From the NCBI GenBank assembly GCA_958299035.1, contig CATQJL010000305.1, positions 35,601,733-35,665,732 of the forward strand: 64,000 nt of DNA, given 5' to 3'. The DNA is from Cylicocyclus nassatus. Its lineage: Eukaryota > Nematoda > Chromadorea > Rhabditida > Strongylidae. The position numbers and the translations under genes are program-made. The notes below the pieces were generated by a model that saw only the letters and a list, made by a program, of their open reading frames with translations, had not been told where the DNA came from and ran no database searches. Positions 44,137 to 55,503 of this stretch are shown piece after piece (position 1 is the stretch's first letter; every line of letters starts with the position of its first letter).

Positions 44137-45884
44137 CAAGGCCACTCCATGTGGTCTCCGGCCGGACCGTCATGGCTAGTTGAGCACCAACCGCCACTGA
44201 AGACTGCTGAAGTAATTAACACACAATCATCACAGCCACTGAATGACTACAGTCCTCCTACGAAGTGGCCTCGGGCTACGACGCCGGTCAATACTCGCAA
44301 CACAGACTCTTTTCTGCTAGGCACTTCTGCTGATTCTGGCGTTTACATGAATCTGACCTTTAGCAGCCCTCCTATAATCAATAAGGTAAGCATCCGTTTT
44401 CGCATATTTAACCCGGTTCTTTCATTCCATAGCTCATCCCATTTCCCTTTCTTCTTGCCTATTCATCGTTTATTTCTGGCGTGTCGCGAGATTGAGTACG
44501 CAAAATTGTCACCCATTCCTCAATCATTGAGTTAAATGTTTGCATTGTTATCAACTGTAAAGTGAAAGTTGCAGACCGATCAAAACAGGATATCTCCTGG
44601 ACTGAGGACTCCTACTTCCCGTCCAGGGATCCATATGAGCACTACTCCTTCACCTTTCAGGTATGATGCTACACACTTACGTATGCACCATTATCCCCTT
44701 GGGGAAGCTTAGAATGAACTGGAACGTACAGCGACGTATAAGGCAGCAACTCCTTCAACACGAATCCAGTGCATGCGTATAGATATGTATGCAATCGTGA
44801 CAGAACTCATCTGGCTATTACAACGCCATTTTTTTTTCAATCTTTCTGTAGAACGCTTCTAAAAAACCTGTGTGCTCTATAGTTATCATTGTCACTATCT
44901 GCAGGATCCTATATTCATGTTTTAGAACGTTTCGTCTGACGTCGTTCGGCTCCCCAACATTCAGCGATCGTGCGCTTCGGTTGTCAAACTCAGAAAATGT
45001 TGTCGGTGAGTTGTCCTAACCAATGCTGACCTGTTGCTCAATGTCTAGCTTTAGGTTTCCGCTTTCGTGGCGGATCGATTGAAAAGCCGAAAAGGATTAT
45101 CGGCATGAGTCCCCGTGTTGAGGCCACAGAAAATTCTGTCTCCAGGTAAGCCAAAATTTCATAATTATCTTGCAATGTCTGTTCATTTTTCAGGTGCCTC
45201 CAAATGCCATCAACTAGTGACAGCACAAACCTTGACCAAACATTGCCAATGACTATGGGGGATTTTTATGACTCGCATCTGGAGGCCATGGTTTGTACAT
45301 TCATTCGCGTCTCCTTTGTCATAATTGTTTGATATCATCAATTTCCTTATTTTGAACGTATCAGATCACAAAAACGTTTTTTTTTTCATGAAGAACCTGA
45401 GTATTTGAAAATAAGGGGTTTTCTTAGAGCACCCTGTCGTTCCAAACTAATGCTGGGAGTTTAGAGCTTACGGATTCGCGTGTAGAAAAATGGAGGGATC
45501 AGGCTTTGGTTTATGTTGCTTTGGTATTCGCTTAGCGAAGGAGAGAAGATTCGATGAATTCTCTATTTTCCGCTTTTAGACAGACGATTCTGGGCTTTTC
45601 TGCAACGATCTCAGCATGCAGGCGACTTCTACGCCTCTTCGGACTTCTTCCCAAGCATGCCTGTTCCCTGCGACTAATGTTGCTCCTGTACCTAACCCGT
45701 ACGCAGATCTGTGGTGAGTTATAGAAGTGTTGTCGCGCTTTGTAACAAAGGACTATTTGTGAGTCAGTCTTTTCCAGCTTGGAAAATCCAGCAGAAACGC
45801 CAATTCTTGCAACGTCCCCAGTTGTCCTGAAATCGTCACCGCCTACACCAACATCATTCAAACGTTGCACTGTTGCACTGGCTG
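44137..45884 (+). CDS. unknown Ser/Thr/Pro-rich protein, seven phase-consistent exons
   Basis: Exons 44137-44385, 44575-44660, 44926-45005, 45049-45145, 45194-45290, 45580-45713 and 45778 to about 45884 join in one frame (83 codons; then 28 2/3; split codons match at each junction), about 280 residues. The protein is rich in S/T-P sites (ISPGLRTPTSRPG, SFGSPTF, KRIIGMSPR, ATSPVVLKSSPPTPT), typical of a disordered phosphoprotein. No domain recognised. Exons before 44137 are not settled; a short ATG at 44086 and a frame at 43753 are candidates. The last frame runs on into sequence shared with 6820-7000 and ends at 46042, so its C-terminus is repeat-derived or truncated. It sits between the two raptor copies on the same strand. 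Confidence 0.65.
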
Positions 45885-46054
45885 AGGCTGAAATTGGAAG
45901 GTACAACTCGTCCACGTTGCTTCCGCGGGACCTCCAGAAAACGGGGTTTTGGGAACTTCGTGCGATTTTAAGCCCATACAGTGCTAGACAGGGTCCGACA
46001 GGCTTGCGAAATGCAAAAATCTCGGCAACTAAATTTTGGTGAGACACTGCCTTT

Positions 46055-46270
46055 AAGGGAATGGCCATAGGTTGTCGGTGTTGTCGGTATTATCGATGTT
46101 GTCGATGTTGTCGGTGTTGTAGATGTTGTCGGTGTTGTCGGGGTTGTCGGTGTCAGAGACAGTTTAGAGAGCGCGCGAAACGTGGAGGCTATCATGAGGT
46201 CCTACAACGACCGGCAAACTCGGTAACCTCGACAACACCGACAACACCGACAACCTATGGCCGTTCCCTA
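46055..46270. mobile_element. second copy of the TTAGGGAACGGCC MITE
   Basis: Same ends and TTGTCGGTG interior as 7002-7188, in the same left flank (CTCGGCAACTAAATTTTGG then the TTAA element end). Its right side joins ...CACTGGGAAACAG directly. Confidence 0.8.
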
Positions 46271-46274
46271 AGCA

Positions 46275-48640
46275 CTGGGAAACAGTTGCAAATATTCTAA
46301 GTTACAATGAGTCTGACAGGGAAATTCTTTTTTACATTGACCTAAAATAGTCACCCCTTGTTACTAGATCCTGCTATACTTTTTGCAATAATCTGTTCTT
46401 TAATAGGAAGTGTGCTTTACGTTACCCAACATGATTTGGGGATTTTCAAGAGCTGCGGGAGAACTTCGCGTTATCTGGCAGTCCAACCAAGTAGCCCTCC
46501 AACCCCGATCAAATTCTCCCGGCAGACACTGAGGATATGGAAAGTATTGGATATCGCAGAAACCTTCTAAACGTCATGGATGCGTGCTGACATAACACTC
46601 CCTGTGGCGTGAAGCAGTGACTGCCCAAGGGCGGAACATTGTGAACATCATATCGCTGCTAAACTTTTAGCTATACTCTCTAGCAGTGTTTCTCGGAATC
46701 TCTCATCATTAATAGCACCAGATGTAAGCCGTCACGTCTCCGCCATAACAAGTGTGGGAGGAAGTATCGGAATGAAATATCAGTAACACGATGTTCAGGC
46801 TGCACAATACGAGCTTGTGCATTTGTAAATTTTTCATGGTTCCTAGGCCATTTCTTGTGTTCTACAGGTCTTGAAAGAGCTGGACGATAACGCGCCGGAA
46901 GTACGTGCTGCAGCTGTTCATGCCCTAGGATGTCTTGTCAAAATCGCTCGGAAACCAGCGAACATGCATCAACAGTGTGGTCCTCTTTTGTTGTCTGTTA
47001 CTTGTTTATGATTTGTTGCATGAAGATCGACCATGAAATCTGTGATGATCTGTGCAACAAGTGTACAAGATACGGATCCGTTCTTGTGTGAGAAGAGCTT
47101 TTGTTAGCTTTGCGGGTGGGAGGAGACATTTTATCAGTAATTGATATCCAGTCCACCGCTTACATTGGTTGTACATAATTGACTTCGAGCAGCACTTTGC
47201 AAAACTTCTTTGGGATTTGGCAGAAACGTTGTTGGGAATCGAATCAATCGCTGATGTTCCCGAAAATCAGTTTGAACACAATGTGATTGATATAGCTGCT
47301 ACCCCAAGTAATGATGATACCAGTGGCCGCTCATCTTTACAAACGTATGCGTTCTTGCAATAAATTTATAGATAGTCAAAAAGATTTACTCTTTCAGCTT
47401 AATCCTCAGAAAGTCATCAGTATATAGGGAACGACAAAGAACGTCCGAGTCCAAAAACTATGATATCATTATCTAGGTTACGATGAATGAATGACCCTGC
47501 TGAAAGTTCACTTTCTTCTTCTATCAGTCAAGTGCTTTCCGTTATATCAACTTACGGAGGTCCTTCCGAAGGCGACTTTTCATTAAAGTGATTTCCTCGT
47601 ACTCAATATTCACGCATTACATAGAAATCTGTTTAGGTTGCTTGTTAACAAGCAGCTCGCGTATTTGGAAAGTAAGAATGTCAAGGAGCCTTGGAGAGAA
47701 CATGGGTCGCATTATTGAAACGCCCTTGATCCTGTGGAGGAGGTTTGATTAACCGGATAGTATTGTACATTTTACACGCAACCACTTGTCAAATTTTCTT
47801 AGGTAGCACGCATGGCCCAGAAGCTTGTGGGTGGAGTTGAAGTGGCAGCTGTTGATCTACAAAATAGTGCTTCCGCAATGACTGAAAAAATTGAGTGTTT
47901 TCAGTTTTGCGAATGTAAGTTCGTCAGGTCATGGATACAAGGCCTCAGATTTTGACGAGTTCAGATGGCTAAAGTTGATTCATCATCGTATGTAAATAGA
48001 GATTCATTTCTGGAGCGGAAGCAGAGCCTCCAATAATGAAGCTGGTGATGCAAATCGACGTTGAAGTTTGAACATAGATTTTGGACTCCGATTTGATCAT
48101 GATTTATGATTTTCAGATTTATATGATTTCCTGGTATGCATCTATGACTGCCAGTCCCATAGCAACAGGAACGGCTCTGCTTTCCCCGGAGCAAATCATG
48201 CTCACAGTGCTGCTCATTCTCCGGGCGATAATGAGTTTGTTCACCCATGAATTGGAACGCTGAATTTTTCTTGTTCAATGGCGAAACGGCTTTTACGTCC
48301 AATCAAAGCCGTCAGCAATCAACTCATCATAGGAAATTGTCGATGCCATCACAGTCTCCTGCTGCACCCAGAGGTAAATTAGTTCTATGTGTCCGTCCAT
48401 ATGTAAACTAATTATCATTGTAGGCTCGGAACCTCGAACATAACACCTCACGGATCTCTTAAAGCAGTCATTCACTCCGATAAGGGGAACTGTAAGTGTA
48501 TCTCTTCTCTTTCTTCATAGCAATATATTGTAGCCAGTCTTTACAATCTGTTCTGCAACTCAGTTTGCATTAGTTTCCAGTACTTGACAGTATGTGCTGT
48601 TGTGCCGAGCAAATCTTCAACGAAGCTGATAGAGACCTGC
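46275..48640 (+). pseudogene. daf-15: partial duplicated raptor copy, decayed
   Basis: Parallel to 13109-13960 plus 38396-40080 of the first copy. Lesions: donor of the first HEAT exon reads GTGTGG (46975); TGA at 47089-47091; acceptor lost before the FEQHFAKLLWDLAE exon (about 47166); small deletions near 47475, 47690 and 47724; frameshifts in the exon at 47967. The exon equivalent to 7421-7648 is deleted. The 64-codon frame at 47169-47363 is intact although the first copy is broken there. Similarity ends near 48640. Confidence 0.85.
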
Positions 48641-49430
48641 TTACTCACGCACGCCGACGATTTCGCTGCTGAGCTGTGTATTTTTGCAAGACGTCAATAC
48701 CGCCAAGCGAAAACCGCCTTGGTCAGATCGACCTATTTGCGCTCAGATGCCTAAGGATGAAAAGCTTTCAAAACCTTTCGTTTGCCATGTATTAGATTGT
48801 GTAATAAGTTCTGACCCATTTTTGTTTTCATTTTTTTCTCAGTAATTTGAACGGTGTTTTGCAAAATGCATATATGCTTTTGAAAGCTCCAAGCCTGCTC
48901 TATTGAAATTTTTGCTTCACTTTCCTAAATTAGAAGATTTGAAAGAGCTATAAATCCGTTTTCGACAACTATATTACATCGCCCTGCAAATAAGTCAGAA
49001 TGCCTACAAAAAAGCTCAAAAAATCTGCTGCGTATAGACTTCAATAAAACCTCCTTAAATCCTCATCAACGTTGACATTGAGCATCTGAAGGTTCCTTAG
49101 AGACGACAGACGAATAATCAGAAAAAAAAGAATGGGTGATCTGAGGTTGTCTTGTTTGTTGTCAAGGTGTTGAATAAATTTTACTCACAGAAAATAGGAA
49201 AGCTTCAAAGAAAAAAATGTTGAAATGGATTTTTTGCCTCCTCTTTCTCGTTTTAATGCCAAAAAGTTTTTCAGTTTTCTGCCATGTTGGGAGATGACGC
49301 AAATGAATCTGCAGAGCAGATTTAGAGCTCTTTAACGCACATATACATTTTGCAAAACACCCTTTAGAATACTAAGAATTAATTATAAGAAAAAATGGGA
49401 CAGAACTCAAAGCCTAGTAGAAGGCGCTTG
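48640..49430. repeat. dispersed repeat, inverted copy at 60800-61690
   Basis: Shared words in opposite orientation include TTTTGCAAGACGTCAA, GATGAAAAGCTTTCAAAACC, GATTTGAAAGAGCTATAAAT and CATTACATCGCCCTGCAAAT-like runs. No coding capacity; family not recognised. Confidence 0.75.
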
Positions 49431-49890
49431 CTAGTGTTACCCGAAGGATGACAAGGCCAACTGCAAGAACTCGAACATGTCGGATCTGACAACATCGACA
49501 GTAGCGGATTGCCCTTCTCATTATCACTTTCAACCTACAAAAACTCATGAAAGTGTACTTGGAGTCAACCACAAATTCACTCGACATCACTATCAACTCG
49601 ACTGCAGAGTGGAACACAGCGAGTGTTGTCAGCAACGGAGACTGCTACATCACTGCTTCACCCATTCAAGAGGATCCTACAACTGCTTAATCGGTACAAA
49701 ACTAACCTTTTTCCATTCACCGCACTCAGCTAGTAGAGATTGTATGCATGCAGGCACCTACGAAGTGTGCAAATGAGAACACAATGCGGACACTTATCAT
49801 ACTTCAAGCGGCCATTGGATATATCTTCAGAGTTTGCTGTGTGAAACGAAGACCCCAAGAAAACGGAATATTTTTTACAAATGCTAAGTG

Positions 49891-50480
49891 CTGGCCAAAA
49901 ACGTAGGCCCAGCCAGAAAAATGTCGCAAGTGCATACGCTGATGATATCAAGATATATGCTAATTATGACCCAATATCAGTCGCATATTCACGAAAAACT
50001 GAGACGATCAATACGTTTAATGGGCTAACAATTAATAATCAACACCAGCCCTTCCAAAAGTCAATTGTTGAGATTTAGAAACGATTTGACTGAAATCGAT
50101 TATGGAATTTCTTTAAAAGTTAAACGTAATGTATGTGATCTTGGTGTAAGCGTTGATCCTTCCCTCAAGTTTTCGCCTCATACTGATTTGTTTCTGAAGA
50201 TCACATATAATGTACTATTTAATTGGAAATAAGCATGTATAGGCCGTCCGCGCTGCGCACGGAGAGCAACGCTGTTGCGTACATTGAAGGCAGTTCACGA
50301 CCGGAAGAAGCACAGAGAAAAACAGGCGGCGAGAGTGCACGAGGAAAGAGGAGTGACGCGCAATACACACCTTGCCAACTCTCCGCGCCCTGAGCGGACG
50401 GCCTATAAATGAATTATCTACTCTACAAAGCTTATGTGCATCTGTACTTGAAAGCGATAGCTTCATGTGGAATCTGATTC
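49891..50480 (+). pseudogene. LINE reverse-transcriptase fragment (CR1/Jockey-like), interrupted
   Basis: SAYADDIKIYANYD carries the YADD catalytic motif. In a shifted frame RNVCDLGVSVDPSLKFSPHT matches the DLGV...LKFSxH motif downstream in CR1/Jockey-type LINEs. After a MITE insertion, LYKAYVHLYLKAIASC continues the thumb-like segment. Frameshifts and stops separate the parts. Confidence 0.75.
50238..50407. mobile_element. MITE, ~170 bp, inserted in the LINE fragment
   Basis: Perfect 14-bp ends TATAGGCCGTCCGC / GCGGACGGCCTATA; inward CGGAGAG pairs with CTCTCCG. The TA tips suggest TA target duplication. Confidence 0.8.
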
Positions 50481-50545
50481 TTTCTGATAACTAAGATCAT
50501 CCAAATTTTTTGCTAGTACGAATTACAATTCTAATTACAATTTTT

Positions 50546-50592
50546 GGTAGGAGGTTCCGGAAACCCCCTTTCCGGAACCTCCTACCAAAAAT
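50546..50592. repeat. perfect palindrome GGTAGGAGGTTCCGG
   Basis: TTTTTGGTAGGAGGTTCCGG and its inverse surround AAACCCCCTT. A further half-copy is at 51205-51224. It may mark the deletion joint or end of the adjoining mariner relic. Confidence 0.8.
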
Positions 50593-50631
50593 TCACCTCG
50601 AAACTGCGACTAATCTTCCGCTTGTTCAGCT

Positions 50632-50967
50632 CATAAGACACCATCTATCGAGCTTTTTCGTCTTGTCCAACTGTTTTAAATGTTCCGAAACTGCAGTGCG
50701 ACCTACCCCTAACTTCTGAGCAACCTCCCGTACAGTTGTGCGCGGGTCCTACTTGACCAAGGCCTGCAAATCCTGATTGACGACGGCCAAGGTTCGCCCA
50801 CGACCTTCTTCATCTTCTAGGCTTTCATCTCCTTCACGGAATTTTTCAAACCAACATTCAACTGCGCGCTTGTTGACAGTTCCTTCTCCAAATGCCATGT
50901 TAATATGACGAGTCGCTTGCGCTCCGTTATGACCAAGTTTGAACTCGTACAAGAAAATCACTCGCAA
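50632..50967 (-). pseudogene. mariner transposase N-terminus, broken
   Basis: From the Met at 50967: FLYEFKLGHNGAQATRHIN, then VECWFEKFREGDESLEDEEG, the paired HTH typical of mariner/SETMAR. Then a TAG stop (LVK-stop-DPRTTVREVAQKLGV) and LGVGRTAVSEHLKQLDK. The catalytic D,D34D half is missing, so only about 110 of ~345 residues remain. Confidence 0.9.
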
Positions 50968-50999
50968 CTGCTTTTTTCCATATCTTTAATTGTCTGAAT

Positions 51000-51765
51000 A
51001 AAATACCAGATGGCAGCAGAAAACAAACTAGTGGCATGTTTTTGTAGAGCAAGACCTGCGCTACAAAATGATATTTAACTTTAGTACATTTTGATTCTAT
51101 ACCCGTTCACGACCGACCCGCAAACTTCAATGAATCAAATGCGATATTATTTTCCGGACAAGCTAATAGATCATCCAAACATTTCGCTATACGAATTAAA
51201 TTTGGTAGGAGGTCCCGGTCCGTCGGCCAGCCGCAAACGAAGGGCCCATGAAGTACATCAAGAGTAACTCCTAAGGATTATAAGTTCTTAACGCAAAAAA
51301 GAATATAACGATTACCTAAATATAATGAGTAACAAAGGATACTACATTGTGAAAGGGAAGAAAAGGATACAGACCAGAAGTGGGATTGGCCAGGGGCTAG
51401 CTATGCGGTTAAAGTACTAGTGTTTATACTTTATACTAAAGATTTATTAGACACAGAGGGTTACAAGCTACAATGCAACTACAAGAAATCTACCTTACAA
51501 AAAAAACAAATCGGAAGCGACAGAAAATACATGGAGAGAAAAGGGATTCTACAGAGGGAGTGAAATTCTAGTGAATGAATGTCGAGCGAAAATCCGTGCG
51601 CTCATTGCCCGGTGGCTAGAGTGTTTATCAAACCTAAAATTAATTGAGCTCCAACTCCTTTAAATGAAAAGCGTTATGTTACAGTTAATATCGCGGTGTT
51701 ATTAATCAACATGAAACAATAAAGTGACTTGATAATGCCGACCGATTGGCCATTGAGCATGAACA
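51000..51765. other. no gene seen
   Basis: 51171-51225 repeats the AGATCATCCAAA...GGTAGGAGG flank seen at 50493-50560. Otherwise nothing recognised. Confidence 0.4.
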
Positions 51766-51767
51766 TA

Positions 51768-51974
51768 CAGGGCTTTTCAACCTGAGAGTCGCAAATTTCG
51801 CTTGCGCGGCTCCTCCAACGCGGCCGCCTCGCTCAGGCCGCGCGCGGCGTTTGCTGCGTATCGCCCGGATTTCGCCAAGCTTCAGTCGACGCGCAGCCAG
51901 CGCCACGAACGCTGCGCGGACCTAAGCGTGGCGGCCTAGCGGGGCGGGTGGGAATCTCAGGTTGTAAAGCCCTG
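51768..51974. mobile_element. GC-rich MITE, 207 bp, TA-flanked
   Basis: TA at 51766-51767 and 51975-51976. Ends CAGGGCTTTTCAACCTGAGA / inverse of CAGGGCTTTACAACCTGAGA. The very GC-rich interior (CGGCCGCCTCGCTCAGGCC) contrasts with the flanks. Confidence 0.85.
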
Positions 51975-52741
51975 TAACAACAAGCTCGCACGGAATACAT
52001 CGTTCTTTTGCAGAGGTATGCTCTTGCAATACTTATCATTTTCCAGCGTTGTTTTCGTTGCTGGCGCGTTGTGTTGACAGTCATATTGATATCTAACGAT
52101 AGCTACTGCACATTGCCATTACACTTCACACAGTTGCTTTTATAGCATTCTACTAATAATTAAGTACATTCACTATCACATTTTCCTTATAAAAATTCCT
52201 ACAAGTTATAATGTCTGAAGGAGTGGTACAGAGAGTTCTATAAAAAATTCTTGAGTGCCTTCTTTCTATCTTGATTGGAAGCCTTGATTGCTGTTCCTGC
52301 ATATTAGCTAATGATGTCGCCTTCAAATATGAGCGTTTGATACGCAAGAAGCTCTAGAGAGTATGGATTTTCTACATTAGTATTAAGTAACGCCAACGAT
52401 AAGTGCCGCCTACACGATGGATTAACTCATATGAGAATCGAAGGGTTTATGCGGTGTAACCGTCTTGACCTTTTTCTTGTACTTCCTTCCTTTAACAATG
52501 TCAATCTTCCTATGACTGCCGCAGTGTTGGCATATGCCTCAAAGCGCAACGGCGAGCGACGCCTACGCTATGGACTAACGCGCGATTAACGAAAAACGAA
52601 ACGATCAATGCGTTGTAACCGATAATCTTCTTCTTCAATAATCTTCTTTACTAGCTTCCGATTAATCGTCGAAGGACAAGCATGAGCTAGCAGCCTAGCC
52701 TAGCACCGATAATATTCTTCTTCATTACTACCAATAAATCG

Positions 52742-53026
52742 TCAACGGACGCAGCATGAGCCTAGCCGTCCTAGCATTGTGAATTTTGTAAGCGCGTATT
52801 TGAGCATGGTGTGTGCAGCAAGCTGATTTGAATCCTGAACCTGTACTATCAATAATGTGCTCATTTGATTCTCTAAGTGAGAATATGGGGATTTCGATGG
52901 TATACCTGAAAACTGAGAAGTGTATCCGTCGTTGATGAACTCCATTTTCTCTTGGTAAGCCTCTGCAAGACTGCTTACAATCTGAGTTAGAATTAAAACT
53001 AAATATGTGCGCATTTGCTGCCACAA
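52742..53026 (-). CDS. hypothetical small secreted frame
   Basis: 94-aa frame; MRTYLVLILTQIVSSLAEAY from the second Met looks like a signal peptide cut after AEA. No family match; a splice donor (TTTTCAG|GTATAC) about 40 codons in could make it a first exon. Surrounded by repeats, so chance is possible. Confidence 0.2.
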   Translation of the reverse strand: MWQQMRTYLVLILTQIVSSLAEAYQEKMEFINDGYTSQFSGIPSKSPYSHLENQMSTLLIVQVQDSNQLAAHTMLKYALTKFTMLGRLGSCCVR

Positions 53027-53149
53027 GCAGTAAAATTTATCTCAATTGCAACATTTTATCTAGCTCTTACCTTCCGACTCTTTCACCAAGCTTGTGTTTG
53101 CATTGCTTATTCAATGAAAGCAATGAAACGTGTTGTGTTGTCGTTTCTG

Positions 53150-53745
53150 TGAGCAATGTTTTAACGATAGTCTTTATAGATGTTACCCTGATCCTAACAG
53201 ATCAGAGTTATCTAGCTCCCACCTTTCAACTCGTTCAGCAAGGTTGCGTTTTTAGTGCTTGTTTGTCCATAGCGATACAGCTCGTAAATGTTGTTTTTTT
53301 TTATAGATGTTTTAACGATAGGTTCTATAGATGTTACCCTGATCCTAACAGATCAGAGTTATCTAGCTCCCACCTTTCAACTCGTTCAGCAAGGTTGCGT
53401 TTTTAGTGCTTGTTTGTCCATAGCGATACAGCTCGTAAATGTTGTTTTTTTTATAGATGTTTTAACGATAGGTTCTATAGATGTTGCCCTGATCCTAACA
53501 GATCAGAGTTATCTAGCTTCCACCTTTTAACTCGTTCAGCAAGGTTGCGTTTTTAGTGCTTGTTTGTGCATAGCGATACAACTCGTAAATGTTGTTTTTT
53601 TATAGATGTTTTAACGATAGTTTTTATAGATGTTGCCCTGATCCTAACAGATCAGAGTTATCTAGCTCCCACCTTTTAACTCGTTCAGCAAGGTTGCGTT
53701 TTTAGTGCTTGTTTGTGCATAGCGATACAGCTCGTAAACGAGTTG
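53150..53745. repeat. tandem array, four ~151-bp units
   Basis: CCCTGATCCTAACAGATCAG recurs near 53186, 53338, 53488 and 53638, each followed by AGCTCCCACCTTTCAACTCG and GTTGCGTTTTTAGTGC. Units are nearly identical, so the array is recent. Diverged relatives of the flank, inverted, occur near 59440-59530. Confidence 0.9.
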
Positions 53746-54183
53746 CCTTTGCTAAATATCAAACTTATTTAATCGATATTTTTGAAGAAATCTCAGCAAA
53801 ATTTGACAGCGCTTGGGTACATCAATTCAGCAACATGACCAATTTAAATGAAAAAAGGAAACACAAGTTATAGCGAAAAACGAAAAACTCTCTCGCTTCG
53901 TAAAACGAGCTCGGAACCGAGTCACAAAGACCTTTTTAGGAGTGAATTTAAAGGGGGGGGGGATGGAGGGAGTGGGAAGGAGAGACGACTTTGAACTTCC
54001 CGCCATGAAAGGATCTTAAGAACTTGGTTCTTTCGCATGCACTGCAACAGCAGTGGGCACGGCGAAGGAAAGTCCATTATGAAATTTTGAAGTTCTAGAG
54101 TAGAGAACTTCAAATTTTGAAACCCACGAAGAAAAGCCTGGGGTTTAACATGGATGTCATCCCAGATGGACAGGGAAACTTAT

Positions 54184-55005
54184 TTATTAGGCTGGAAACT
54201 AAGTTTTGCAACTGGTTCCATAACTTCGCTCTCTTTGGATATGGCGCACTCAAGCTTTGGCATTATATAGAAGGCTGTGTGAGCTACAAGTGAGCACAAA
54301 TTGTCTAAATTTTGAACACAAAATAGAAAAGTTACAGGCGTTTTTCGAAAACTAGTGAAATTTGACAATTTTTGGGGTTTCAAGCTAAAATGAAGCCTTT
54401 GGCAGCCCAGACCATGCGCAGCAATCCGGATTCGTCTACAAGTTATTGCTGGAGATTGACTCCTTTGGTCTATCGAGAAAGAAACAAAATTTAGGGGAAT
54501 ATCGAGATTTGGTGTCCTCATAAAGTCGAACGAGTCGATGTACGCAAGAGCTGCTGGGGACGACCGTCAATGACTAAAGAGTCCGCAGCTCAAATTCCAC
54601 CGAGACCTCACATAGTAAGGTTATTTGACCTGCCGAACGCGAATATCATATTCAATTGTTGAATCAACGCCTTTTTCCTTGTTTAGGGTGAGACCCCATA
54701 AGGTACACCTACAGTATTCCTACATAAAAGCCCTTATCACGCAATTTCACTATCGTTTTCGTGATCAGCATGTCGGATAACACCCCTATGCCAAGTTTCA
54801 GCCAAATTCGTCAAACTTTGAATTTTTCTCCTTCATACCATGCACCTACCGTAACCCTCACTGCGACGTCAGAATTTGGCAGGACAGCAGCTGCACTTGT
54901 AGCTTACGTAATAGCCAACGCAGTGGCGAAATTTGAGTGCGCCATGTTGAGTGAGAGGGAAGTTATGAGACCAGTTGCAAAACTTAGTTTCCAACCTAAT
55001 AGTTA
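54184..55005. repeat. inverted repeat, ~95-bp arms
   Basis: GGAAACTAAGTTTTGCAACTGG near 54190 pairs with CCAGTTGCAAAACTTAGTTTCC near 54972; CATATGGCGCACTCAAG-like words also pair. Between them are diverged Helitron-family words (GATCAGCATGTCGGATAACA at 54761). Confidence 0.7.
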
Positions 55006-55503
55006 CCTTAGGTCGCCCTTCTTCAGGTGTGTGTGGACCCCAACATAGAAGGCTTCATGTGTCTTGTTCCTTGATTTACGATCTTCTAGCCGTCGTTGAT
55101 GGCTCCGTCTATGTTCAAGGTGCGGAAATCGTATCCAGCTCACTCATTTCACGTGCACGTCTGCTCATCTCGTTGGTACTTCCTATTTGCTTCGCTGTGG
55201 ATTTTACTCTGATGATGATAGTGTTCATCTGTTGTGCGTCTTCTCATGAAGTGACTGGCCCAGCTATACTTTCGTTTTCGCGACATATCCACTCAGAGTC
55301 CAGCACAGGTGGCGTATGGGAAATTTAAAAGCAATGTTCCGTTTGCCACTGCAGAAAATTACGATATACCTTTTATAGTGTTTGTAGCTCTTCTAAGAAT
55401 TTGCGACCAAAAAAAAGAGGACTGAAGTGAAGAAAAAACATGAATAAATCAAATAAAACGCGAAATGCGAAAAGGCCGTTTTTACATAATCAAGAGCCGT
55501 AAA

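Noticed and set aside
50221..50407. Hairpin region read as a tRNA or structured RNA gene
   Set aside because: No cloverleaf or internal A/B boxes; perfect TIRs and interruption of a LINE identify a MITE.
52728..53024. CC-containing frame (SACCTHHAQ) considered as an insulin-like peptide
   Set aside because: The remaining A- and B-chain cysteines are absent and the implied intron would be only ~33 nt.
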